DNA of 64,000 nucleotides from Lewinellaceae bacterium (lineage in GTDB: Bacteria > Bacteroidota > Bacteroidia > Chitinophagales > Saprospiraceae). The notes under the pieces are model-generated. The model was not told where the DNA came from. It was given only the letters and a program-made list of their open reading frames with translations, and made no database searches. The stretch lies in the NCBI GenBank assembly GCA_020636435.1, contig JACJXX010000001.1, forward strand, positions 1,302,001 through 1,366,000, given 5' to 3'. How positions within the stretch are numbered: the stretch's first letter is position 1; the number at the start of each line of letters is the position of its first letter. This document shows, one piece after another, positions 45,323 through 53,247 of the stretch. Both the position numbers and the translations under genes were made by a program.

Positions 45323-46438
45323 TTATTCTTTCCCCTTTCCTTTCATCACTTCAAGGAATTTCAGCATAGCTTCAAGAATTTTAGGATCAAAATCATTAGA
45401 ATCTAAATTCACAAAGGGAGATTCCTTACTAGTGTTCCAATCTTTAAATACGTCTTTCAAATCCTCAGATTTGATATTTGTCCCGAAAACTTGAAGATAG
45501 AATTTGCCAAACGAAATGGCATGTATTCGATCTGCATTTTTTAAGGCTTCATTCATATAGGTTTTTCCCAAGTTAAATGCATATCTTGACGCCGCGACTA
45601 AAAGACCAATGACAAAAAGACTTTTGAAAATTTGATAAATTATTTTGATTACGCTATCAGTATCAATTGTATTGAAATTAATATATGTCAATGCAACCCA
45701 AACACCGGTTATTAGAGATAAAAATCCTATGATATACCATAAGATAGCTTGAGTTTTGAGTGTTTTTTCTCTTTTAGTTAAAGCCAAAATTGATTCTTCA
45801 ACAAAAGAGGCAGCTGAGCGCTCTATCTGCTCCTGTTTTTCTTTTTGTTCAATTTTCTTTTTTGGAGATTCGCTGATTTTTTTACTTAATGCTAGAGCAG
45901 CATTTCTTATTCGATCAAATCCAAGTTCCAATTCCGAAGTAGAAATAGTTCCATTGGCTTTCGCTTCATTTAATCTATTGTAGGTTGAAATAAGTATGAC
46001 AGCCTCGTTGGCATAATCTGAACTATCATATTCCTCTGAATTGATCGAATCAATCCATTTTTTTAATTCAGCTAATGCATCTCCAATTTCTCCATTAGAA
46101 ATATATTCTTGGATTAATTTCTGGTTATCAGTTTCTTCGGCAAGAGAAATTTTTTGTATTTTTAGTTCCTTCTCATGTCGTTCTGAGTCTTCTATATCCC
46201 TCATTATAGCAATAACATCAGCCCTTATCTTATTAAGCTCTGTGTCATAAGAATCACTTGAAATCACAGCTGAGTTAAACTTCTTTTCTAAGTTATGATA
46301 CCTTCCTTTCAGGCTAATAATATGATCATAATAACTTTCCTGTCTATCGCCTTTTTCAACCAGCAAGTTGAGTGCATCAGATAAGTCTCCATTACTGATT
46401 AATCTTCTTCCAGTTTCTAAATCTGATATTTCTACCAT
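45323..46438 (-). CDS. Tandem effector-associated-domain membrane protein
   Basis: 371 residues. Two EAD11-like helical units in tandem: residues ~12-82 (LISNGDLSDALNLLVEKG ... LKGRYHNLEKKFNSAVISSDSYDTELNKI) and ~108-195 (YISNGEIGDALAELKKW ... LISTYNRLNEAKANGTISTSELELGFDRI). These are followed by a linker rich in Lys/Glu and two transmembrane helices (~230-255 ILWYIIGFLSLITGVWVAL; ~267-290 IFKSLFVIGLLVAASRYAF). The remaining ~75 residues are unassigned. EAD-like domains mediate homotypic recruitment in NTPase-controlled conflict systems, so this is plausibly a membrane-acting effector or adaptor. Same domain type as the 26503 cassette. Cassette cores are an 8-bp perfect pair. Confidence 0.75.
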   Translation of the reverse strand: MVEISDLETGRRLISNGDLSDALNLLVEKGDRQESYYDHIISLKGRYHNLEKKFNSAVISSDSYDTELNKIRADVIAIMRDIEDSERHEKELKIQKISLAEETDNQKLIQEYISNGEIGDALAELKKWIDSINSEEYDSSDYANEAVILISTYNRLNEAKANGTISTSELELGFDRIRNAALALSKKISESPKKKIEQKEKQEQIERSAASFVEESILALTKREKTLKTQAILWYIIGFLSLITGVWVALTYINFNTIDTDSVIKIIYQIFKSLFVIGLLVAASRYAFNLGKTYMNEALKNADRIHAISFGKFYLQVFGTNIKSEDLKDVFKDWNTSKESPFVNLDSNDFDPKILEAMLKFLEVMKGKGKE

Positions 46439-46457
46439 AATGGTGTTTTATAATTAC

Positions 46458-46668
46458 GCCCAACGGGCGCGTCTCGGCGCAGCCCGAGGCGGAGGTTTTC
46501 AAGGTTTTTTTTCCGCGCAGCGGAAAAAAATTTTGAAAAACCGGAGTCCTCGGGTTGGCGTCTGAGACAGTGTTCTGCGCAGGCCGCGCGCTCCCTAGAG
46601 GGAGCGGAAGGCCGGAGCAGGGCGCTGTCTCAGACACAGCGCGCATAGCGCGGCGAGACGCGCCCGTT
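46458..46668. repeat. Cloverleaf module, copy E (edge of array)
   Basis: GCCCAAC + GGGCGCGTCTCG ... CGAGACGCGCCCGTT, then the GTTGCTGCGCA hairpin (46666-46708). It is the last repeat before the recombinase. The sequence beyond GCAGCAAC (46701-46708) is unrelated to the array, so this is the candidate attI/first-cassette junction. Confidence 0.85.
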
Positions 46669-46908
46669 GCTGCGCAGGCCGGAGCGAAGCGACGGCTTGC
46701 GCAGCAACTTGAGTATATCGCTAATCTTACCTATATATCCGTATTCGCAAAACCCCTTCCGATTTCAAAAGCATGCCGATTTATTCCTTGATTATCAAAG
46801 CTTTAATGCCTCGGTCCAGCAGTTGCTGCTCATACATATAGCAAATTTTCATAGGTGAAGAGTTTGCCCGCCTCCGCTGCCCATCTTTTCTCAAAAATAC
46901 AAAATTCT

Positions 46909-48435
46909 TTACAAATCCAACCCTTCCAAAGGGCTTTGTACTTTTTGGAAAAAATCCTGAGCCAGGTGCAGGTAGACTTCTGTCGTTTTCAAATGCTCAT
47001 GGCCCAGAAGTTGTTTGACCTTGTGCAAAGATACCCCTCTTTCTACCAAATGCGTGGCGAAGCTATGCCGCAGGCCGTGTATCGTGATAAAGGGGTTGAC
47101 GCCCGATTCCTCGCGTGCCCGGCCGAACAACGCCTGGAGGCTGGACTCGCTGTACTGCCCTCCGGTTTGGCCTTCGAATAGCCAATACCGGGGTTTATAG
47201 GTACGGATGTATTCACTGACGTAGCGAATGGCTTTTGGAGAATAAAGGGTGTACCGGTCTTTTCCGCCTTTGCTGTCCTTCACAAAAATACACTGCCGGC
47301 CGGGGTTTAGATCCCGGACGCGAAGGTTCAGCACTTCACCTTTGCGCAGCCCCGCAGAGTAGATCAACAGAAGCATACATTTGTGTTTTGGGTTCTTTAC
47401 TGCCTGGATCAACCGCTGTACTTCTTCTTCGCTCAATACATTAGGCAATTTCCGCCGCTTCTTGGGCCGGGGCAGCTTTTGCACCTTCTCGTTCTGACCT
47501 AACACCCGCCCAAAATAGGCGTTCAGCGCGTTGATGATCTGGTTGTGGGTGCTGGTGGCTATATCCGCCGACTTTTTCTTGTATACGATATAAGCTTTCA
47601 CTTGTTCCAGGGAAACCTGCTCGGGTTCTGTTTTGGGGTAGTGCAGCAATAGGCTAATGAGTATGCCCTTGTACGACTTAATCGTCCGGTGCCGCTTGCC
47701 TTCCAGGATGAGCTGCTCTTCCAGGGCCGAAACGGCGCGGCGCTGCCGCTCGTTGAGCTGTTTTTTTTGTGGGGGCCGCTTGCTTGAGGGCGGAGGCCTC
47801 CAGCTCTCCGGCAGCTCTTCCGGGATGGCAAAGCCGAACACTGCCAATTCTCCAAAGAAATCCCGGACAGCATGGACGCTCTCGGCCGTCAAGGGCAGCA
47901 GCCAGCAGCATTGCTTTGCGTCCCAGCGCCTGCCGGGTATGGATTTGATGTGCTCGATCCAGTTTTTTTTGTCATGTGGCACGAAAGCCGCTATCCACTG
48001 GGGCGAAGATTGCAGAAGGGCCAGGCGGTTGCCCACTACGATCCGGCGCGCGCCGCCGTACTGGGTTATGGTGCGGAATTCCGGTTGGATGCGGGCAGCC
48101 GGGAAAGGGCTTTCCGGCTGCGCCGGGGCAGATGCCTGCAAAAGTGCCGGCTCAGGGTTTTGAAGCTCAGCATGAGCCAGGCATGCCTGGGCGCTTGTTT
48201 GGCCAGGAACGCCCTCCAGTTGCCGGGCATCCAGCTGGCCTCCAAAGCAGCCTTTCAGCTGCCGCAGGGCATCCTCTGTAAAGGGGACATGCCAGCACCT
48301 GTGCGTATGGCTCCACTTCCGGCCGGGGATGCTTTTGATCTTGCTAATGGCAGCCCAGTCTTTATGGGAAAGTTCGATTTTGATCCGGTTTTCTCCCCGG
48401 TGGCACAAAGGGCGCGCGGTGATAATCACTTCCAT
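46909..48435 (-). CDS. Array-edge tyrosine recombinase with duplicated HARP-like N-terminal motifs
   Basis: 508 residues. The C-terminal ~300 residues are a complete tyrosine recombinase: core-binding helix bundle (KRHRTIKSYKGILISLLLHY), then Arg in SAGLRKGEV, Lys in GGKDRYT, HGLRHSFATHL and GHEHLKTTEVYLH, ending QSPLEGLDL like the SPLD ending of integron integrases. No IntI-specific helix insertion is present. The N-terminal ~210 residues contain two copies of a ~45-residue motif, IKSIPGRKWSHTHRCWHVPF (residues ~33-52) and IKSIPGRRWDAKQCCWLLPL (~163-182). The spacing resembles the HARP domain of SMARCAL1-type annealing enzymes. It lies at one end of the cassette array in the same orientation as the cassettes, so it is the best candidate for the array's integrase. 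Confidence 0.85.
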   Translation of the reverse strand: MEVIITARPLCHRGENRIKIELSHKDWAAISKIKSIPGRKWSHTHRCWHVPFTEDALRQLKGCFGGQLDARQLEGVPGQTSAQACLAHAELQNPEPALLQASAPAQPESPFPAARIQPEFRTITQYGGARRIVVGNRLALLQSSPQWIAAFVPHDKKNWIEHIKSIPGRRWDAKQCCWLLPLTAESVHAVRDFFGELAVFGFAIPEELPESWRPPPSSKRPPQKKQLNERQRRAVSALEEQLILEGKRHRTIKSYKGILISLLLHYPKTEPEQVSLEQVKAYIVYKKKSADIATSTHNQIINALNAYFGRVLGQNEKVQKLPRPKKRRKLPNVLSEEEVQRLIQAVKNPKHKCMLLLIYSAGLRKGEVLNLRVRDLNPGRQCIFVKDSKGGKDRYTLYSPKAIRYVSEYIRTYKPRYWLFEGQTGGQYSESSLQALFGRAREESGVNPFITIHGLRHSFATHLVERGVSLHKVKQLLGHEHLKTTEVYLHLAQDFFQKVQSPLEGLDL

Positions 48436-48510
48436 TGGAATTCAAATTTTTATTTCCAAAATCAGAAAAAACTAACTCACAATCAACTGTTTTTCAGTAT
48501 TTTATAAAAT

Positions 48511-48540
48511 TAACCGATAGCTAACGGATAATATCGGTTA
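48511..48540. promoter_or_regulatory. Inverted repeat upstream of the recombinase
   Basis: TAACCGATA-12 nt-TATCGGTTA, 75 bp before the recombinase start; related bits (CTAACGGAT, GTTAACTATCCGG) follow. It could be an operator or a recombinase core site. Confidence 0.45.
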
Positions 48541-48601
48541 GCAATGGTTAACTATCCGGTATAAACAATTACCTTTGTACAAACTACTCAATGTTGCTCT
48601 G

Positions 48602-48817
48602 ATGAAGCGCCAATGCGAATACTGCGGCTCCCCCCTGGCCGGCCGAAGCGACAAGCGCTTCTGCAGCGTCAAATGCAAAAATGCAGCTAACCTCACCTAC
48701 CCTCCCCCACCAACCCCGCCCCCCTCAACAACCCACACGCCCGCAGTATCACCCCAAACGAGTACCCGGACCGTTCCGCAATATCCAGCAAACTATGCTG
48801 CCCATCCGAAAGATTGA
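48602..48817 (+). CDS. Possible small zinc-ribbon protein
   Basis: 71 residues from the ATG at 48602. The first 30 residues, MKRQCEYCGSPLAGRSDKRF + CSVKCKNAANL, have the CxxC...CxxxC plan and the GRSDKRFCS wording of small DUF2116-like Zn ribbons. The C-terminal 40 residues are Pro/Thr-rich and antisense to the end of the peptidase gene at 48693, so the true end may have been lost. Either a real short gene or a fragment at the island edge. Confidence 0.4.
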   Translation: MKRQCEYCGSPLAGRSDKRFCSVKCKNAANLTYPPPPTPPPSTTHTPAVSPQTSTRTVPQYPANYAAHPKD

Positions 48818-49982
48818 GCACCCAGAGCATCGCCATCTGCAGGGCTTTGCCGTCGCTATCGCCGCCGATGGCATCGTACAGGCCGCGCCGGCCCAGTTGA
48901 GGTTCGCATTTGGGGTTCAGGTTTTGATAAAGGGCATTGCCCTCCAGCACTTCAGCGATCCGGAGGTAAACTTCCAGCGACTCTTCGAGGCATCGGGGTT
49001 GAATGAAGCTCAGGTTATCCGCAGAGGTGTGGTATTCGGGGAAGGTGGCGAAGGGCGAGCGGGTGAGGCTGCCAACCGGAAGGTTGAAGCCCGGGGAGCA
49101 AAACTGCCGCTCGTCGTAGCCGTAGGGAATAAAATCGATGATCTGGAAAGGATGTCCGCTGTGTTTCAGGACGTGCTCGGCGGCGCGGTCGATCTCCGCA
49201 TTGCCCCGGCGGCTGCGCTTGTAGGTGAAGCCGCCCGGGTCGCCCAGCAGGGAGGCTACCAGGCCATGGCGTATGTTGTGGGTTTTATCTTCATTCCGGG
49301 ACAACCAGGTGATGGCGCCGATGGTGCCGGGGATGAACAGAAAGCGGTAGGAATAACGCCGGGGCTTTTTTTGCAGTTCCTGCGCCAGGAAGGCCAGCAG
49401 GCTGATGCCCGACAGGTTGTCGTTGGCCAGGGAAGGGTGGCAGATGTGAGCGGAGAACAAAACCTCCTCTTCGGTTTCGCCGGGCAGGTAATACGCTCCG
49501 TAGGTGAGGCAGCCCTCTTCCAGGCTACTGTCGATAAAAACCTCGTACTCGCCCTCGGGCAGGGCCTCGTATTGCCGGTGAGGCAGGCAGAACCCCCAGT
49601 TCTCTTCGTAGTAAGAAGTGCGGTAAGGGATGAGATCCGGCTGCGCGGGCAGGGTAAACAGGTGCGCCTTCAGTTCAGAAAGGCTCAGGCGCCGGTGCAC
49701 CGGGACGCTGTAACTGAGGAGGTGAAGGTTGTGTTGCTGAAAGTCGATGACCTTGTCGCCCGCCGGGCCTTTTACCCAGGCCTCGCGGACATTCCACTCC
49801 CGGGGCACCACCCAATCGAAAGCCGGCGTGCCCGAAGGCACTTCCCGGACTTCCAGAGGGAGGTACTCCTGAAGGATTTGCAGGCTCCGGCGAACGCCAT
49901 TTCCCGTTATGCTTCTGCAAATCGGGAAAAGGCGTTCGGCCAGGGCGTACATTTTCGTTCCAACGGTATCGCTGCCGTCCAT
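48693..49982 (-). CDS. DUF4910/M28-like aminopeptidase-type protein
   Basis: 429 residues. DUF4910-type zinc-peptidase fold: LFPICRSITGNGVRRSL near the N-terminus; metal-ligand segments SAHICHPSLANDNLSG (His, Asp), EDKTHNIRHG and FPEYHTSADNLSF. A winged-helix-like tail follows (QHSLLDIAERSGYSFGVILRACGLL). Such proteins are common in surface polysaccharide clusters, where their substrate is unknown; a deacylase or amidohydrolase role is possible. Last gene of the - strand cluster, 42 bp after the VTC-domain gene's stop. Confidence 0.82.
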   Translation of the reverse strand: MDGSDTVGTKMYALAERLFPICRSITGNGVRRSLQILQEYLPLEVREVPSGTPAFDWVVPREWNVREAWVKGPAGDKVIDFQQHNLHLLSYSVPVHRRLSLSELKAHLFTLPAQPDLIPYRTSYYEENWGFCLPHRQYEALPEGEYEVFIDSSLEEGCLTYGAYYLPGETEEEVLFSAHICHPSLANDNLSGISLLAFLAQELQKKPRRYSYRFLFIPGTIGAITWLSRNEDKTHNIRHGLVASLLGDPGGFTYKRSRRGNAEIDRAAEHVLKHSGHPFQIIDFIPYGYDERQFCSPGFNLPVGSLTRSPFATFPEYHTSADNLSFIQPRCLEESLEVYLRIAEVLEGNALYQNLNPKCEPQLGRRGLYDAIGGDSDGKALQMAMLWVLNLSDGQHSLLDIAERSGYSFGVILRACGLLRGAGLVGEGR

Positions 49983-50024
49983 TCGTTCTTTTCGTTTTAG
50001 AACGGCACGGCCACAGTCAGGCCA

Positions 50025-50891
50025 TTACCATTCGTGCTGGTTCCAGATGTCCAGCTTCTTGACGCCGATGACATACTTGGAATTCTTGCTGAGCCGGAAC
50101 GGGAAATGGTCCGTCAGCCAACTGGCGTAAACATCGTTCTCCGTATCGTACTTAATTTCCATTACTACCTTCCCATGTTCCATTTCCCGGTGGGTAAAGA
50201 AGCCCGGCAGTTTGGGAACATTGACATAGGCGAGCTGGTCGTCGAGCGTCAGGCGGAACCGCTTATCGGCCGACAGGAAGTATTTCCGCCGGTACCGGTT
50301 GTGCAGAGAAGGCTGCAGATACTTGAGCGCTTCGCGGTATTCCGGGCTGAGATCCGACTGGTCCAGCCACTCCTCAATGTCTTTCATTGAAAAACCGGGT
50401 TTCAAGGTGATGGGTTTGAGCGGAGCATACTTTTTGGTGCCCGCCAATCCTCTCTTGATCTTGATTTCCAGCACCGGCTTTTTGACCGGCCCGTACTGTT
50501 CGCCGTACCACCGTATGCGGAACTTCTCCCGGTTCGTCGACCCGGCCACATTATCCCGGTAGTTCCGGAACTCCCGCGTATCAAAGTAGATGTTGTTGAT
50601 GTGCCGGGGTGGAAAGGGGACAGAAAACAAAGCGGGGTGGGACTTCACGACGGCTTCCACCTGAGCAATGTCAAATCCTTCAATAACGAATTTGCGCTCC
50701 TTTCTGAAGTCAGAAGCCTTGGTCTCTTGCTTACTGGGCGCCTGAGATGCAGCCGGCGCAACGGTTCCATTAGCCGATGCCTCAGCGGCCACTTTTACTG
50801 TTTTTTCCTTATTCTGTACCATAATAATGTTTCTTTGACAATTCGATAGTGTTTCTTTGACATTGTCTCCTGGCGGGGGGGAGGCGGACAT
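50025..50891 (-). CDS. VTC-domain polyphosphate polymerase-like protein
   Basis: 288 residues from the ATG at 50891; an in-frame Met 23 codons later is an alternative, and the first ~60 residues are low-complexity. The VTC tunnel-fold motifs are all present: RKERKFVIEG, NNIYFDT, REKFRIRWYG, VLEIKIKRG, HNRYRRKYF, RLTLDDQLAY, VMEIKYD and a C-terminal SKY. In yeast and some bacteria this domain makes polyphosphate from ATP. It lies next to a DUF4956 membrane gene, a recurrent bacterial pairing, so the two probably form one membrane complex. Confidence 0.88.
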   Translation of the reverse strand: MSASPPPGDNVKETLSNCQRNIIMVQNKEKTVKVAAEASANGTVAPAASQAPSKQETKASDFRKERKFVIEGFDIAQVEAVVKSHPALFSVPFPPRHINNIYFDTREFRNYRDNVAGSTNREKFRIRWYGEQYGPVKKPVLEIKIKRGLAGTKKYAPLKPITLKPGFSMKDIEEWLDQSDLSPEYREALKYLQPSLHNRYRRKYFLSADKRFRLTLDDQLAYVNVPKLPGFFTHREMEHGKVVMEIKYDTENDVYASWLTDHFPFRLSKNSKYVIGVKKLDIWNQHEW

Positions 50892-50937
50892 TTTAACTAC
50901 GCGTGTGTAATTTTCTCAACCAGGCGGGAGGCCAGGA

Positions 50938-51621
50938 TCAGATGATCCCGTTTTGATCGAGGAAGCTGATCTGAATAGAGTCGTTCAGGCCATGGAGGGC
51001 CGAGCGGGCATTATTCAGGTCTTTGAAATTCCTGAATTCTGCTACAAAAGCAGCTTCCATGTAGTTCTTGTTCTCATCCAGGCGCTTCATTTCCAGCTCC
51101 TTGCAGTGCGGCATGATGGTCTCGACGATGCTGTCGAGGGTAAGGCCCAGGGGGTTTTCCGCCAGGACGGTGAAGTTGAGGCTGCGCTGCGCATCCGCCG
51201 GCTTGAGGAAGTGTTTGCCCCAGATGACGGCTATCACAAAGAAGAAACCAAGAGAGGTGACGATGCGCTGGTCGGCGCCGAAGCCCAGGCCCAGAGCGAT
51301 GGTCAGGAAGATGTACGCCAGTTCTTCCGGCTCCTTGATGGCGGCCCGGAAACGGACGATAGACAGCGCGCCAACCAAACCCAGCGAAAGGGCCAGGGAA
51401 GACTTCACGATCGTAATGATGATCATGGTGGTGACGGCGATGAGCTCAAAATTGGCGGCAAACGACCGCTTGTTGGAAAGCGAGGAACCGTACCGCGCAT
51501 AAATCCGCCCCAGCAGGTGAGCCAGCACTGCGGTAAGCAGCAGGTTGATGAGGAAATTCCAGGGGGATATCTCCGGAACCTGATTGGCTAAAAACTGTTC
51601 AAAAGTCTGATTTTGATTCAT
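50938..51621 (-). CDS. DUF4956 membrane protein
   Basis: 227 residues. Four probable transmembrane segments (FLINLLLTAVLAHLLG, ELIAVTTMIIITIV, LALSLGLVGALSIV, TSLGFFFVIAVIWG) and the family hallmark LVGALSIVRFRAAIKEPEELAYIFLTIALGLGFGADQ. The C-terminal ~80 residues form a soluble domain. Located just upstream of the VTC-domain gene; DUF4956 is typically encoded beside VTC proteins and is thought to partner them. Confidence 0.9.
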   Translation of the reverse strand: MNQNQTFEQFLANQVPEISPWNFLINLLLTAVLAHLLGRIYARYGSSLSNKRSFAANFELIAVTTMIIITIVKSSLALSLGLVGALSIVRFRAAIKEPEELAYIFLTIALGLGFGADQRIVTSLGFFFVIAVIWGKHFLKPADAQRSLNFTVLAENPLGLTLDSIVETIMPHCKELEMKRLDENKNYMEAAFVAEFRNFKDLNNARSALHGLNDSIQISFLDQNGII

Positions 51622-51777
51622 TGCATTTAGGATTTAAAAAATGGCAGTATCCTACCGTTTATTAAAGATTATAAAATAGCCTACATTGATTGATTTGATC
51701 CTTTTTGTCAAAGGTTGCCCTGATGAAAAAGCGGTAGCCGTTTCACAAATAATAACTTTCTACAAGCGCAATTATGA

Positions 51778-52431
51778 TCAGAGAACCATCTTCCTAAGAT
51801 GGAAGGCTTCCGCATAGCGGGTAGGGCTGGCCGATTCCATACCTCTGATACGGAGAAGCGCAAGGAATGTTTCTTTGTCAAACCAATGTTTTTTCTTCTG
51901 GCTGGCAAAATAGCTCATCAACAGCTCAACCTTGCGGCTGGCCTGCTCTTCCGTCAGGTGGACGAAGCAGTTCGGGGCGCCCAGGTCACCGTCGTATTTA
52001 GGGATTTCGTATTCCAGGATAAGGTGATCCCGAAAGGTATTCCAGGCCAAGTCAGAGATCAAACGATGGTCCTGGTGCCGGTCGTCCCGGTAATGCGTAA
52101 ACACGAGGTTGGGGTTGAACTCCCGTTTGACAGACTCAAAGTACTCTTTTATCTCCAGCGCGGAAAATTGCAGGAAGGCATCGCGGTAATCCAGCACGGC
52201 GATATCCCGGCTCTCCGCTTTTTCGAGGAAAGCTTCGGCGCTGCGAAGGGCCTCCTGCTTTCTTTCGGCATTGGACGCGAAAACCACCCACCTGACATGG
52301 CGAACCGGGTATTGCCCCATCAGCTTGAGCAGCGCGCCGCCGCAGCCGATCTCTATATCGTCGCAGTGGGCGCCCAGGCATAATATATCGAGGCCCTCCC
52401 TACCGGCCGTTTCGAATTGCAGGGGAATCAT
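51778..52431 (-). CDS. PIG-L family deacetylase
   Basis: 217 residues. LGAHCDDIEIGCGG (residues 19-32) is the AHxDD zinc/catalytic motif and THYRDDRHQDHR the distal HxxH-type motif of LmbE/PIG-L enzymes, which remove N-acetyl groups from sugars. Overlaps the upstream nucleotidyltransferase gene by 32 nt, indicating a co-transcribed sugar-modification unit. The likely substrate is an N-acetylated sugar intermediate of this cluster, but this cannot be read from sequence. Confidence 0.9.
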   Translation of the reverse strand: MIPLQFETAGREGLDILCLGAHCDDIEIGCGGALLKLMGQYPVRHVRWVVFASNAERKQEALRSAEAFLEKAESRDIAVLDYRDAFLQFSALEIKEYFESVKREFNPNLVFTHYRDDRHQDHRLISDLAWNTFRDHLILEYEIPKYDGDLGAPNCFVHLTEEQASRKVELLMSYFASQKKKHWFDKETFLALLRIRGMESASPTRYAEAFHLRKMVL

Positions 52432-53236
52432 AAAACGGCTTTTTAAAAAGTGAATGGGCAGGGTTCCAAACTTCCCAGGGGGTATTGCCCGTGGCCTGCA
52501 TATCGTCCAGCAACATTTTATCCTTGAATGTGTCCATGGCCTGCCAAAAACCCTGGTGTTTGTAGGTCGTCAGTTTTTGCTCCCGGATGAGGCGCTGAAA
52601 CGGCTCCACCACCAGTTCCTCTCCGTAGTTGATGTAATCGAAAATCTCCTGCCGGAACAGGAAATAGCCGGTATTGATCCACAAACCGGATTCGGCGATG
52701 GGCGCGATGCCGGCCACCAGCCCTTCTTCCGTGGTGCGGACAATATGGAAACTGGACGCCGGCTGGTAGGTCATAAAGCTGCCCACCTTATCCGGCTGCG
52801 CCCGGAAGCGCGCTATCATTTCCGGCAGGTCGAGATCCGACAGCCCGTCGGCATAATTCGCCAGAAACAGCTCTTCCCCCTCCAGGTGCTCCCGCACCCG
52901 CATCAACCGCATGCCGATGTTGGACTGTATGCCCGTATCGACAAAGGTGATGCGCCAGTCTTCTATGTCCGAGCTCAGCAATTCTATGGTTTTTCCTCCC
53001 CGGGAGAAGACAAAATCGTTGGAGATCGTTTCGTCGTAGTTGACGAAGTAATCCTTGATCGTATCCGCTTTATACCCCAGGGCCAGAATAAAGTCTTTGT
53101 GCCCGAAATGGGCGTAATATTTCATGATATTCCAGAGGATCGGCCGGTAACCGATGTGAACCATGGGTTTGGGGATGGCCTCTGAATAATCCCTCAGCCG
53201 TGTTCCTTGCCCGCCGCAAAACAATACTACTTTCAT
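52400..53236 (-). CDS. Sugar-1-phosphate nucleotidyltransferase (RfbF-like)
   Basis: 278 residues from the ATG at 53236; the frame continues upstream, but MKVVLFCGGQGTRLRDYSEA is the conserved start. Signature GGxGTRL (8-14), IPKPMVHIGYRPILWNIMKYY, LALGYKADTIKDYF and FVDTG place it near glucose-1-phosphate cytidylyltransferases (RfbF/DdhA). The C-terminal WINTGYFLFRQEIFDYI and GFWQAMDT motifs agree. It supplies the activated sugar. No CDP-glucose 4,6-dehydratase is in this window, so the exact nucleotide sugar is uncertain. Confidence 0.88.
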   Translation of the reverse strand: MKVVLFCGGQGTRLRDYSEAIPKPMVHIGYRPILWNIMKYYAHFGHKDFILALGYKADTIKDYFVNYDETISNDFVFSRGGKTIELLSSDIEDWRITFVDTGIQSNIGMRLMRVREHLEGEELFLANYADGLSDLDLPEMIARFRAQPDKVGSFMTYQPASSFHIVRTTEEGLVAGIAPIAESGLWINTGYFLFRQEIFDYINYGEELVVEPFQRLIREQKLTTYKHQGFWQAMDTFKDKMLLDDMQATGNTPWEVWNPAHSLFKKPFYDSPAIRNGR

Positions 53237-53247
53237 AAGTTTGGGTT

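Noticed and set aside
46392..46646. Small ORFs inside the cloverleaf modules (similar ones near 24.1, 35.8, 38.9 and 45.1 kb)
   Set aside because: They exist only because the repeats are GC-rich and stop-poor; the translations contain no domain and are broken in some copies.
46909..48435. Canonical integron integrase IntI
   Set aside because: Catalytic motifs and the SPLD-like ending agree, but the IntI-specific helix between the Lys strand and the HxxR motif is missing and the N-terminus is unlike IntI.
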